Origin: Anaerococcus vaginimassiliensis
GTDB taxonomy: Bacteria; Bacillota; Clostridia; Tissierellales; Peptoniphilaceae
NCBI RefSeq assembly: GCF_900626155.1
Contig: NZ_LR130844.1
Coordinates: forward strand, 538,191-602,190
Length of the DNA: 64,000 nucleotides
Direction: 5' to 3'
Within the stretch, counting starts at the first letter, position 1. Each line of letters starts with the position of its first letter. This document shows, piece by piece, positions 31,272 through 40,177 of the stretch. Below the pieces are notes generated by a model. That model worked only from the letters and a program-made list of their open reading frames with translations, had not been told where the DNA came from and made no database searches. The position numbers and the translations under genes were made by a program.

Positions 31272-31307
31272 TTGACTTTTACCTTAGAATGATTATAATT
31301 ATTATAG
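31272..31307 (+). promoter_or_regulatory. ahpCF promoter with PerR-like box
   Basis: TTGACT (31272-31277) and TATAAT (31294-31299) are 16 bp apart. TTATAATTATTATAG at 31293-31307 matches the PerR box consensus TTATAATNATTATAA at 14 of 15 positions and covers the -10 box, so a bound repressor would block transcription. A second AT-rich inverted segment (about 31316-31340) may be an additional site. Confidence 0.78.
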
Positions 31308-31377
31308 GCGGAGTGATAACGATTATTATAATTGTTTTAACTCCCAAGAACTACTAGAATTTTAAAGGAGAAAAAAT

Positions 31378-31947
31378 ATGGCTTTTATAGGAAGAACATT
31401 ACCAGAATTTAGTCTAGATGCATACGATCCATCAAAGGATGAGTTTGTTACAGTAACAGATAAGGACCTTAAAGATAAGTGGACCGTACTTATTTTTTAT
31501 CCAGCAGATTTTACTTTCGTATGTCCAACAGAGCTTGAAGACATGCAAGAATCATACAAAGAACTAAAAGATTTAGGAGCAGAAGTATACTCAGTATCAG
31601 TAGATACTCACTTTGTTCACAAGGCATGGCACGATGCTTCTGACGCAATAGGAAAGATTGAATACACCATGATTGGTGACTCAAATAAAGAACTTACAAG
31701 AGAACTTGACCTACTTGACGAATCAGGCAAGGCCCTAAGAGCAACTCTTGTAATAGATCCAGAAAACGTGATCCAAACTATCGAAATCAACGCTGACGGT
31801 ATCGGTAGAAAGGCAAACGTAAATGTTAACAAGATTAAGGCTGCAAAATATGTAGCAGAACACCCAGGTGAAGCTTGTCCAGCTAAATGGGAAAGTGAAG
31901 AAGATGCTACTCTTACACCAGGACTTGACCTTGTAGGAAAAATCTAA
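31378..31947 (+). CDS. ahpC: Alkyl hydroperoxide reductase subunit C (peroxiredoxin)
   Basis: A 189-residue typical 2-Cys peroxiredoxin. The peroxidatic Cys49 lies in FVCPTE and the resolving Cys167 in GEACPAKW. It reduces hydrogen peroxide and organic peroxides and is recycled by AhpF, encoded 1 bp downstream. AAAGGAG precedes the ATG by 7 nt. Control by a PerR-type repressor is suggested by the promoter box. Confidence 0.96.
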   Translation: MAFIGRTLPEFSLDAYDPSKDEFVTVTDKDLKDKWTVLIFYPADFTFVCPTELEDMQESYKELKDLGAEVYSVSVDTHFVHKAWHDASDAIGKIEYTMIGDSNKELTRELDLLDESGKALRATLVIDPENVIQTIEINADGIGRKANVNVNKIKAAKYVAEHPGEACPAKWESEEDATLTPGLDLVGKI

Positions 31948-31948
31948 T

Positions 31949-33487
31949 ATGTTAGATCAAAATCTAAAGAACCAGTTAGCCCAATATCTTGACTTACTAA
32001 AAACAGAGGTCACTATTGGGCTTTCTGTTGCTAATGACGAAAACTCAAAGAAAGTTAAAGAATTTATAGATGATGTGGCTAGTTTATCTGAAAAAATCAA
32101 AGTGGAAGAAAAGAAGTTAAAATATACTCCTTCCTTTGACCTAAAAGGTGACTTTGACCATGGAGAGATTATCTTTGCTGGTCTTCCTTTGGGTCATGAG
32201 TTTGCTTCCTTTGCCCTAGCCCTCCTTCAAGTGGGAGGCATAAGCCCAAAGGTAGATGATAAAACCATCCAAAGGATAAAATCCCTTGATGAAAGTATGG
32301 ATTTTGAAACTGTAGTTTCCCTATCCTGCCACAATTGTCCTGATGTTGTCCAAGCTTTAAATATTATGGCTATAATTAATCCAAAGATTAACCACACCAT
32401 GATAGAGGGTGGAATGTTTAAAGACCTTGCCGAAAGCCGTGAGGTCCTTGCAGTGCCAGCTATCTTTAAAGATGGCAACTTCTTTGAAGGTGGCAAGCAA
32501 TCAATGGATAACCTTCTCGATCTTTTGGGAAGTGAGAAAGATACCAGTCATTTTGAAAACAAGGGAATCTTCGATGTCCTTGTGATCGGTGGAGGCCCTG
32601 CTGCTGCGACAGCTGGGATTTATGCAGCAAGAAAGGGACTAAAGACAGGAATTCTTGCAGATGAATTTGGTGGCCAGGTAAATGAAACCCTAGCTATAGA
32701 AAATATTCCTGGCTTTAAATATACAGAAGGCCCTGACTTTATGGTTCAGATGAAAGATCAAGTATCTTCCCTCGGTGTAGATATCATGACAGGAGCCCTA
32801 GCAAATGATATAAAAAGGCTTGAAAATGAGAAAGTAGTTGAGATTAGCCTAGATAATGATATTACTCTTAGGGCTAAGACTGTAATTTTAGCTACTGGAG
32901 CTAGGTGGAGACTGATAGGAATTCCTGGAGAAGTAGAATTTAGAAACAAGGGAGTGGCCTATTGTACCCACTGTGACGGACCTTTATTTAAAGATAAACC
33001 TGTAGCTGTTATTGGTGGAGGAAACTCAGGAGTAGAGGCTGCAATCGACCTTGCAGCAATGGCAAGTAAGGTTACAGTCCTAGAGTTTTTACCAGAACTT
33101 AAGGCAGATAAGATCCTTCAAGATAAGCTAAGAAGTCTTGAAAATGTCGAAATAATTACCAACGCCCAAACAACAGGCCTTTATGGAGATGGCAAGGTAG
33201 AAAACCTAGAATTTACAGACAGGGTATCTGGAGAGGAAAAAAATATCGATATAGACGGATGTTTCATCCAGGTTGGTCTTGTTCCAAATACAGAATGGCT
33301 TAAGGAAAGTGACCTAGACCTTAATAAATTTGGTGAAATCCCAACCAACAAGGATGGATCTACAAATATCGAGGGAGTTTTTGCAGCAGGAGATGCAACA
33401 GAAACTGCCTTCAAACAAATTGTCATTGCCGCAGGTACAGGAGCAACAGCAGCCCTTGGAGCCTTTAACTACTTGGTGGTAAACTAA
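31949..33487 (+). CDS. ahpF: Alkyl hydroperoxide reductase subunit F
   Basis: A 512-residue flavoprotein with the full AhpF layout: an N-terminal double thioredoxin fold with CHNC at 127-130, an FAD-binding site (GGGPAAATAG, about 214-223), and a thioredoxin-reductase-like dithiol CTHC at 339-342. It passes electrons from NAD(P)H to AhpC. It begins one base after the ahpC stop codon, so translation is coupled. A strong terminator follows. Confidence 0.95.
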   Translation: MLDQNLKNQLAQYLDLLKTEVTIGLSVANDENSKKVKEFIDDVASLSEKIKVEEKKLKYTPSFDLKGDFDHGEIIFAGLPLGHEFASFALALLQVGGISPKVDDKTIQRIKSLDESMDFETVVSLSCHNCPDVVQALNIMAIINPKINHTMIEGGMFKDLAESREVLAVPAIFKDGNFFEGGKQSMDNLLDLLGSEKDTSHFENKGIFDVLVIGGGPAAATAGIYAARKGLKTGILADEFGGQVNETLAIENIPGFKYTEGPDFMVQMKDQVSSLGVDIMTGALANDIKRLENEKVVEISLDNDITLRAKTVILATGARWRLIGIPGEVEFRNKGVAYCTHCDGPLFKDKPVAVIGGGNSGVEAAIDLAAMASKVTVLEFLPELKADKILQDKLRSLENVEIITNAQTTGLYGDGKVENLEFTDRVSGEEKNIDIDGCFIQVGLVPNTEWLKESDLDLNKFGEIPTNKDGSTNIEGVFAAGDATETAFKQIVIAAGTGATAALGAFNYLVVN

Positions 33488-33508
33488 AAACAAATATATC
33501 CTAAGCAA

Positions 33509-33544
33509 AAAACTACTAACTGGACTTGGTTAGTAGTTTTTTTA
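33509..33544 (+). terminator. Terminator of ahpCF
   Basis: ACTACTAAC and GTTAGTAGT arms are followed by T8. Confidence 0.9.
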
Positions 33545-33586
33545 TAAATTCTCTTAAATTTTACTAACTTGCATAACAAGTTAGTC

Positions 33587-34342
33587 TTATTCTCCAAGCT
33601 CTTTTTTGTAGGCTTTTATTAGGTCCTCTTCTCTTATGTCCCTTGCTCTTAATTCTAGGACAATTTTTCCCTTCTTTAACATAATAATCCTATCCGAATA
33701 TCTTACTACATCTCTTAGGTTGTGGGAGATTAGTAGGGTTGTTATTTTTTCCTTATCTATGAGATTTCTCGTCATGTCCATTATATTTCTGCTTGTTTTC
33801 GGATCTAGGGCAGCTGTATGTTCATCTAATAAAAGTAAATCAGGTTTTTTGGCTGTTGCCATAAGAAGTGCCAGAGATTGCCTTTGTCCACCTGACAAGA
33901 GTCCTGTTTTGGTGTGAAGTTTATTTTCAAGTCCTAGTTTTAGTTTTTTAAGTCTTTCTATTACCTCTTTTTCATCAGTTAATTTTTTTAATGATTTTAG
34001 TCCAAACTTTCCGCCCTTTTTTAGAGCGAGAGCCATATTTTCATATATATCAAGGTTAGTGGCAACTCCGTCTTTGGGATCTTGGTTTACCTTGCCCATA
34101 TATTTTGATCTTTTTTCTTCGCTAAGCTTAGATATATCTATCCCGTTTACTAAGATTTGACCCGAATCAAGGGGAAGGCTTCCGCTTATAAGGTTCATCA
34201 AAGTTGACTTGCCACAACCATTTGGCCCTATAATTGTTGTTGCTGTATTTTCTTCTACCTTTAGCGAAAAATTATTGAATATTGTATTTTCCTCACTTGT
34301 TCCTATGTTAAATGTTTTGGATATATTTTTAATTTCCAACAT
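33587..34342 (-). CDS. ABC importer ATPase (TrpZ-like)
   Basis: A 251-residue ABC ATPase with Walker A GPNGCGKST (about 38-46), signature LLSGGQRQS (about 147-155) and Walker B LLLLDEH (about 170-176). It is the energising subunit of the importer encoded by the next two genes and overlaps the permease gene by 14 bp. The three-gene set resembles the TrpXYZ/ABC_sub_bind importers for aromatic amino acids. Confidence 0.88.
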   Translation of the reverse strand: MLEIKNISKTFNIGTSEENTIFNNFSLKVEENTATTIIGPNGCGKSTLMNLISGSLPLDSGQILVNGIDISKLSEEKRSKYMGKVNQDPKDGVATNLDIYENMALALKKGGKFGLKSLKKLTDEKEVIERLKKLKLGLENKLHTKTGLLSGGQRQSLALLMATAKKPDLLLLDEHTAALDPKTSRNIMDMTRNLIDKEKITTLLISHNLRDVVRYSDRIIMLKKGKIVLELRARDIREEDLIKAYKKELGE

Positions 34343-35204
34343 TTTTTACCATCCTTTTATAATTCCTAGACCCTAAATAGTTGTTGTAGGCAATAAATCC
34401 TATAACTATAAGTGCAGTTACAAGTTTTAAGTCGTTTGGATTTAGACCTAGATATATGGCTAAACCAGATATAAGTCTATAGATCAAAGCTCCAAGTATG
34501 GCTCTTGAAGTATCTTTTAATTTATCAGAAGATTTCATAATAGTATCTCCTATTATGATAGAAGCAAGTCCTGTAACTATCATTGCTGTTCCCATCTGGA
34601 TATCAGCAAAGCCTTGGTAGTTTGCCATAAGTCCTCCACTCAAAGCTATAAGAGCATTTGATAAAACTAGACCTACCATTATATATGTGTCAGGATTCTT
34701 GCCAAGTTGTTTTACAAGCTTTCTATTGTTTCCAGTTATTTTTAAAAGATAACCAACTTCACTTTTTAGATAATAGTCGATAGCTATTTTAACCAAGATA
34801 GCAATTATCAAAAGAAATGACCACTTTGGTAGGTTAAAAAATATATCCGCTCTTCCTGCTAGGGTAATATTGCTTGCTCCACCTATTTTTAAGTTGATCG
34901 AATAAAGCATGGTTAAGGTTAATATTCCAGAAAGAAGTGGATCTACTTTTATCTTTTTGTAGAAAAAATATGTCAATAATCCTGCGAGTCCTCCACAAAT
35001 GATAGCTCCCAAGATTCCAAGATACGGATTAAGTCCTTGTTGAATAAGAACTGCCGCAAGAAATGCCCCAAGAGGGTACGTTCCTTCTAGTGAAAGATCA
35101 TAATATTTTAAGTATTTGTAAGTAAGCATGTATCCCATAGCAAGTATTGAAAATATCAATCCAACTTCTATAGAAGAAAGCATACTTGATAATAAGCCAG
35201 TCAT
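34329..35204 (-). CDS. ABC importer permease (TrpY-like)
   Basis: A 291-residue permease of the branched-chain-amino-acid/ribose type fold with about eight to nine hydrophobic helices. It forms the membrane channel with the ATPase encoded downstream. The binding-protein gene is 9 bp upstream. The substrate class is inferred from the binding-protein family and T-box. Confidence 0.87.
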   Translation of the reverse strand: MTGLLSSMLSSIEVGLIFSILAMGYMLTYKYLKYYDLSLEGTYPLGAFLAAVLIQQGLNPYLGILGAIICGGLAGLLTYFFYKKIKVDPLLSGILTLTMLYSINLKIGGASNITLAGRADIFFNLPKWSFLLIIAILVKIAIDYYLKSEVGYLLKITGNNRKLVKQLGKNPDTYIMVGLVLSNALIALSGGLMANYQGFADIQMGTAMIVTGLASIIIGDTIMKSSDKLKDTSRAILGALIYRLISGLAIYLGLNPNDLKLVTALIVIGFIAYNNYLGSRNYKRMVKNVGN

Positions 35205-35213
35205 TTTCTCTCC

Positions 35214-36167
35214 TTAATCAATCTTCTCTGCGTTTTTTATAATTTCATTTTCTAAATCAAGTCCCAGGGTCTTTGCTGTATTTGTATTTACTAGAGTTGT
35301 AAGGCTATCTGCTTTTTCATATGGAAGATCTTTAATACTTTTATTATTTTTAAGTATTTCAACTGCCATAGCTCCCGCTTGATCTCCTAGTTTTTTATAA
35401 TTTACTCCCTCACTTATCAAGGCTCCGTTTCTTACACTTCCCTCATCATAAGCGATTGACGGAATCTTATCTTTTGCCAAGGCTTCGCTAATAACTGGCA
35501 TTGCATTTACAACTACATTATCAGTTACTGTAACCATAGCATCGATTTTACTCTTTAAGCTAGTTATGGCTTGAGGAATATCATTGATAGATGAAACACC
35601 TTGTTTTTCAAGATTTAGTCCTCTATCTATTAGGGCTTTTTCTAAAGCTTCAACTTGGACATTTGAATTTTGCTCGTTTGTATTATACATTGTTCCAAAA
35701 GTTTTAGTTTCTGGATACAATTTCAAAAAATCATCTATTAGTTTTCCTGCCTCAACATAATCAGATACGCCAGTGATATTTTCACCTGTTAGCCCTGCTC
35801 CCTCAGGGTCTGTTACAGCTGCAAAAAGGATTGGTTTATCTTTTATTGTATTAGCTACCCCTTGGGCTGCTGGAGTTCCTATGGTATAGATTAAGTCTGC
35901 TTTTTTGTTTTTCATATCACTTGCAAACTGAGGGATAAGGGATAGATCTCCATTTACCCTTTGGTCAATTAACTTGTAGTTTATATTTTCACTATCAAGT
36001 TTTTCGATAAATCCTTCTCTTGCAGCATCTAAGGCTGGATGATCTGCCACTTGTACTATTCCTATAGTAAGTTCGGCTTCTGTTTTGTCATTAGAAGCTT
36101 TCTCGCAAGATGCTAATAATAAACAAGTAAGTCCTAGTCCTAACAATTTCTTTAAAGTTTTTTTCAT
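35214..36167 (-). CDS. ABC importer substrate-binding lipoprotein (TrpX-like)
   Basis: A 317-residue periplasmic-type binding protein of the ABC_sub_bind (PF04392-like) family. It has a lipoprotein signal peptide with lipobox LLAS-C at about residues 17-21, so it is anchored outside the membrane. Segments such as IGIVQVADHPALDAAREGF and GVSSINDIPQAITSL are typical. Family members bind tryptophan or tyrosine. It is the first gene of the operon behind a T-box that favours tyrosine. Confidence 0.9.
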   Translation of the reverse strand: MKKTLKKLLGLGLTCLLLASCEKASNDKTEAELTIGIVQVADHPALDAAREGFIEKLDSENINYKLIDQRVNGDLSLIPQFASDMKNKKADLIYTIGTPAAQGVANTIKDKPILFAAVTDPEGAGLTGENITGVSDYVEAGKLIDDFLKLYPETKTFGTMYNTNEQNSNVQVEALEKALIDRGLNLEKQGVSSINDIPQAITSLKSKIDAMVTVTDNVVVNAMPVISEALAKDKIPSIAYDEGSVRNGALISEGVNYKKLGDQAGAMAVEILKNNKSIKDLPYEKADSLTTLVNTNTAKTLGLDLENEIIKNAEKID

Positions 36168-36194
36168 AATTTTCTCCTTGTATGTATTAGATAG

Positions 36195-36465
36195 AAGTAA
36201 TTTTTAGTGAAATAAAAAACTCGCCCTACATAGGACGAGTGAGATTCGTGGTACCACCTAATTTTATAACCCAAAAAGATTACCTTAACAAGAGTCTATC
36301 AACTCCTTGCTTCAGATAACGGAAGCTTCCGTAATAGCTTACTAAGTTCGGCTATTCTGCCTACAGAGGGAATAAGTAAATAATCCTTATAAGACTTGCA
36401 CCAACCGTCTATTCTCTACAATAAGTCATATAAACTGTCTTTCTGTAATCACATTTTCTCTTTAA
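36195..36465 (-). promoter_or_regulatory. T-box riboswitch, probably tyrosine-specific
   Basis: The leader contains Stem I closed by TACAGA/TCTGTA, a distal GGTTGGTGCAAGTC loop, the T-box AGGTGGTACCACG and a terminator (ACTCGTCC/GGGCGAGT, then T6). The T-box bulge reads TGGT, whose last base pairs with a tRNA ending in A at position 73, as in tRNA-Tyr; tRNA-Trp (G73) would need TGGC. A TAC codon sits on the 3' side of Stem I near the base, where the specifier is expected. The specifier was placed by eye. Confidence 0.85.
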
Positions 36466-36500
36466 CTAGATAATACAACCTTTCAAAATATTTGTCAAAT
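36466..36500 (-). promoter_or_regulatory. Promoter of the T-box/ABC operon
   Basis: On the minus strand, TTGACA and TATTAT are separated by 17 bp (spacer AATATTTTGAAAGGTTG), just ahead of the T-box leader. Confidence 0.8.
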
Positions 36501-36551
36501 ATTTTTGCTTTTTTATTTATTTTTATTAATAAAACTTATTTTATAACAACC

Positions 36552-37562
36552 TTAATCAGCCCTCAAGGTAGCATATAATATCGCCTTTACTGCAGGTATT
36601 CTATTTTCTGTTTGGTCAAATACCATAGATTTAGCTGATCTAAATACTTTATCAGTCACTTCCATTCCATCAAAATCCATATCATTTGGTAATTGGTCTA
36701 GCACTTTTTGGGCAAGCTTTGATTTTTTATCATGAAAAGCTGGCAAGCAATGCATAAATATAGAATTGTCCTTAGTTTTCTCCATAACTTTATCATCTAC
36801 TCTGTAAGGATAAAGCTTGTAAATCCTATCTATTGGAACCTTATCAATCTCAGTTAGAGCTATCCACATATCAGTATAGATTATATCCGCTCCTTTGATG
36901 GCTGAGTCTAAATCTTCTGTGTAGGTCACCGAAGACTTGTTATCTTTGGCAAAATCTTTGGATAAGTCTATGAAATCTTTTTTTGGAAAGTATTCTTTAG
37001 GTCCACAGGCAGTGAAGTTAATACCTAACTTTGCACAAGTTATGGCTAGGGAGTTTGGCATGATATCTCCAGGATAACCCAAATAAACTAAATTGAGTCC
37101 ACGAAGATAGCCAAATTTCTCCTTTATAGTTAGCATATCTGATATCATCTGACTTGGGTGGGTCTTTTCTGTCATAGCATTATAAATTGGAACTTCTGTC
37201 ATATTTACTAATTTTTCTAGCATATCTTGCTTGTTGCCACGATAAACTATCCCATCATAATAACGGTCGAATACATTTATACTGTCTTCTATAGATTCCT
37301 TAGCTCCAAGTTTGCTTGTCTCAGAATCTATCAAACTCACTCCCATACCCAAATCAAAGGCAGCAACTTCAAAGGAAGTTCTAGTTCTGGTAGAAGCTTC
37401 TTCAAATAAAAGGATTAGGTTTTGTCCTTCCAAAAATTTGTGAGGCTTTTTTTCCTTTTTTAGTCTTTTAAAATCACTTGCCAAATCTATTAAATAAAGA
37501 ATCTCCTCTTCTGTAAAATCTTGCATAGCTAGTAGATTTCTATTTCTTAAATCAATTTCCAT
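36552..37562 (-). CDS. Ornithine carbamoyltransferase paralogue with altered substrate site
   Basis: A 336-residue aspartate/ornithine carbamoyltransferase family protein. The carbamoyl-phosphate site is intact: STRTRTS at 57-63, HPSQ at 135-138 and HCLPAFHD at 271-278. The ornithine-binding parts differ from the canonical enzyme encoded at 46679: the RNNMGNS segment is GDIMPNS (165-171), and the SMG loop is MWIALTE (232-238). It therefore probably transfers carbamoyl groups to an acceptor other than ornithine. It stands alone between a T-box operon and the deo operon. Confidence 0.82.
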   Translation of the reverse strand: MEIDLRNRNLLAMQDFTEEEILYLIDLASDFKRLKKEKKPHKFLEGQNLILLFEEASTRTRTSFEVAAFDLGMGVSLIDSETSKLGAKESIEDSINVFDRYYDGIVYRGNKQDMLEKLVNMTEVPIYNAMTEKTHPSQMISDMLTIKEKFGYLRGLNLVYLGYPGDIMPNSLAITCAKLGINFTACGPKEYFPKKDFIDLSKDFAKDNKSSVTYTEDLDSAIKGADIIYTDMWIALTEIDKVPIDRIYKLYPYRVDDKVMEKTKDNSIFMHCLPAFHDKKSKLAQKVLDQLPNDMDFDGMEVTDKVFRSAKSMVFDQTENRIPAVKAILYATLRAD

Positions 37563-37612
37563 TTCTTTCTCCTTTGTAATAATATACCATATTTTATATA
37601 TTATATTAAAGA

Positions 37613-37640
37613 AAAAGACCTCATCTAAGTGAGGTCAATG
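37613..37640 (-). terminator. Terminator of the deo operon
   Basis: On the minus strand, GACCTCA and TGAGGTC pair and are followed by TTTTTCTTT, 12 bp past the pdp stop codon. Confidence 0.85.
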
Positions 37641-37648
37641 TCTATATG

Positions 37649-38950
37649 TTATTTTAGTATTTCCTCTACTATTGGAATTGGAGCTACCTTTTTATCTGTA
37701 AATGATAGGGTGTTGTAGAAATCTTCTATCCATTCGTCTGTAAGCTCTTCGTCGTGATATACTGTACAAAGTAAGTCGCCTTTTTTGACGTAATCACCTT
37801 TCTTAGCATTCATCTCAAGACCAACAGCGTAGTTTATTGGGTCAGTTTTCTTAGCTCTTCCAGCACCAAGTTTCATAGCTTGGATACCAAGACCCTTAGA
37901 GTGAATATTTTCAATATATCCTTCTTCTCTAGCTAACATTTCTGTCTTATGTTTTGCTTGTGGCAATAGGTCTGTATTTCTAATTTGTTCTACATTTCCA
38001 CCTTGATATTCAACCATTTTTTCAAGTTTTTCATAAGCTTTGCCAGATTTAACAGCTTCTTCTAACATAGCTCTAGCTTCTTCTTTAGTTTCTGCTTTGC
38101 CTGCTTGCATTAGCATAATTTCTCCTGCACACATACAAAGTTCAGTAAAGTCCTTTGGACCTTCTCCTTTTACAGTTTCTATAGCTTCTCTTACTTCTAA
38201 TGCGTTTCCTATAGTGTTTCCTAGAGGTTGATTCATGTCAGTAATCATTGCCATAGTATTTTTACCAAGTTTATTTCCTATTGAAATCATTGCTGTAGCA
38301 AGCTTTCTAGCATCTTCTACTGTATGCATAAAAGCACCTTCTCCATATTTTACATCAAGTAAGATTGTATCTGATCCTGATGCAAGCTTTTTGGACATGA
38401 TTGATGATGCGATTAGTGGAATAGAATCTACTGTTGCTGTTACATCTCTTAGGGCATAAAGCTTTTTGTCAGCTGGAACCAAATCTCCTGTTTGACCGAT
38501 TATAGCAAGACCTATTTCATTTACTTGTTTTTTGAATTCTTCTTCTGTTAGGGCTATGTTAAATCCTTCTATAGATTCTAGTTTATCAAGAGTTCCACCA
38601 GTGTGTCCTAGTCCTCTACCACTCATTTTTGCAAGTTTTAATCCGCAAGCAGCAACCATAGCACCTAGAGCCATTGATGTTTTATCTCCTACTCCTCCTG
38701 TTGAGTGCTTGTCAGATTTGATTCCTTCTATATCTGATAGGTCAATCACATCTCCAGAATGCATCATTGCTTCCGCAAGTTTTGCTGTTTCATGCTCTGT
38801 CATTCCATTTAGTCTAATAGCCATAAGTAAAGATGCTATTTGATAATCTTCTATGGAATCATCTGTAACTCCATCTATAAAAAATTGAATTTCTTCGTCT
38901 GTTAGTTCTTCTTTGTTTTTCTTTTTTTCAATAATATCTATAAATCTCAT
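37649..38950 (-). CDS. pdp: Pyrimidine-nucleoside phosphorylase
   Basis: A 433-residue protein of the thymidine/pyrimidine phosphorylase family. The signature region SGRGLGHTGGTLDKLESI (about 113-130) and the KHSTGGVGDKTS phosphate-binding segment (about 81-92) are intact. It splits uridine, thymidine and deoxyuridine into base and (deoxy)ribose-1-phosphate. Last gene of deoC-deoB-nupC-pdp, 15 bp after nupC. deoA is a possible alternative name. Confidence 0.94.
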   Translation of the reverse strand: MRFIDIIEKKKNKEELTDEEIQFFIDGVTDDSIEDYQIASLLMAIRLNGMTEHETAKLAEAMMHSGDVIDLSDIEGIKSDKHSTGGVGDKTSMALGAMVAACGLKLAKMSGRGLGHTGGTLDKLESIEGFNIALTEEEFKKQVNEIGLAIIGQTGDLVPADKKLYALRDVTATVDSIPLIASSIMSKKLASGSDTILLDVKYGEGAFMHTVEDARKLATAMISIGNKLGKNTMAMITDMNQPLGNTIGNALEVREAIETVKGEGPKDFTELCMCAGEIMLMQAGKAETKEEARAMLEEAVKSGKAYEKLEKMVEYQGGNVEQIRNTDLLPQAKHKTEMLAREEGYIENIHSKGLGIQAMKLGAGRAKKTDPINYAVGLEMNAKKGDYVKKGDLLCTVYHDEELTDEWIEDFYNTLSFTDKKVAPIPIVEEILK

Positions 38951-38965
38951 TTTCTTCTCCTTATT

Positions 38966-40168
38966 TTAGAATAACAACCAAATACCAACTATTAATGCTG
39001 ATAGTACGCTAACACAGAAACCTGCAAACATTGCTCTCATGGCAAGTTTTGCAAGGACTGGTCTTTTTTCTGGACACAATACTGATATTCCTGATATACA
39101 AATTCCTATAGAACTTACATTGGCAAATCCTGCAAGAGAAACTGCAAGCATCATACCTGTTCTTTCTGTCATTGATGCTAACATTGGTCCTAATTTTCCG
39201 AAAGCTACGAATTCGTTAAGGATTAATTTTGACCCTAAAAGCTCTCCTGCTGTTAATACTTCTTTACCCTCAAGTCCCATTAGATAACCCATTGGGGCAA
39301 ATACATATGATAAAATTGTTTCAAGGGATATGTTAAATATGCCAAGTATACCATTTATCAAAGCTACTATGGAAATGATAGCTATAAGACTGGCACCAAT
39401 TGCCATAGCCATATTCATTCCGTCTAGGGCACCACTTGCTAGGGCATCTAGGACATTTTCGTTATCTCCTTTTCTATCCATCTTAACTTCTCCAAGTTCT
39501 TGGATTTTTTCAGTTTGTGGACAAACGATTTTCGATAATAAAATAGATCCTACTGGAACCATCGTTGATGCAATTAGTAAATATTCCATTGGAATTCCCA
39601 AGGCAACATATCCAGCTATAATAGATACTGACATAGATCCCATACCTGATACTAAAACTAGCATAACTTCACTTTCAGTCATGAAATTAAGATATTTTGC
39701 AACCAGTATTGGTGAGTCTGTTTGACCTAAGAACATATTAGCTACTGCTACAAATGATTCAACTTCTGAGGTCTTAAATAGCTTTCCTATAACCCAACCT
39801 ATCTTTGATACTACAAATCCCAATATTCCTGTGTAGAATAATACTGCTACCAAAGCTGAGATAAATACAATGTTTGTCAAAGTTTGAAAGGCAAATATAA
39901 ATCCGGTTGGGGCAGCTGGATCTCCCAAAGATCCAAAGACAAATTGGATACCTTCGCTACCATAAGATAGAACTTTCTCAACGCCTGTACTTACTGCTGC
40001 TATAGCTTTCCTACCTTGAGGCAACTTTACAAGAAGGCCCGCTATAATAAACTGAGCAAGTAAGGTAGTAAAGATTCTCTTTACATTTACAGCCTTCCTA
40101 TTCATTGATATCGCAAACATGAAAGCGATAACAACAACTATCCCAAGAAGGTTTAACACTAACTTCAT
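38966..40168 (-). CDS. nupC: Concentrative nucleoside transporter (NupC/CNT family)
   Basis: A 400-residue membrane protein of the CNT family with the conserved GQTDSPILVAKYLNFMTESE segment (about 148-167) and NEFVAFGKLG near residue 307. It imports nucleosides with protons or sodium for breakdown by Pdp, DeoB and DeoC. It lies 9 bp downstream of deoB. Confidence 0.92.
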   Translation of the reverse strand: MKLVLNLLGIVVVIAFMFAISMNRKAVNVKRIFTTLLAQFIIAGLLVKLPQGRKAIAAVSTGVEKVLSYGSEGIQFVFGSLGDPAAPTGFIFAFQTLTNIVFISALVAVLFYTGILGFVVSKIGWVIGKLFKTSEVESFVAVANMFLGQTDSPILVAKYLNFMTESEVMLVLVSGMGSMSVSIIAGYVALGIPMEYLLIASTMVPVGSILLSKIVCPQTEKIQELGEVKMDRKGDNENVLDALASGALDGMNMAMAIGASLIAIISIVALINGILGIFNISLETILSYVFAPMGYLMGLEGKEVLTAGELLGSKLILNEFVAFGKLGPMLASMTERTGMMLAVSLAGFANVSSIGICISGISVLCPEKRPVLAKLAMRAMFAGFCVSVLSALIVGIWLLF

Positions 40169-40177
40169 ATAGATCTC

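Noticed and set aside
36195-36465. Tryptophan-specific T-box, as expected for trpXYZ
   Set aside because: The bulge is TGGT rather than TGGC and no TGG was seen at the expected specifier place.
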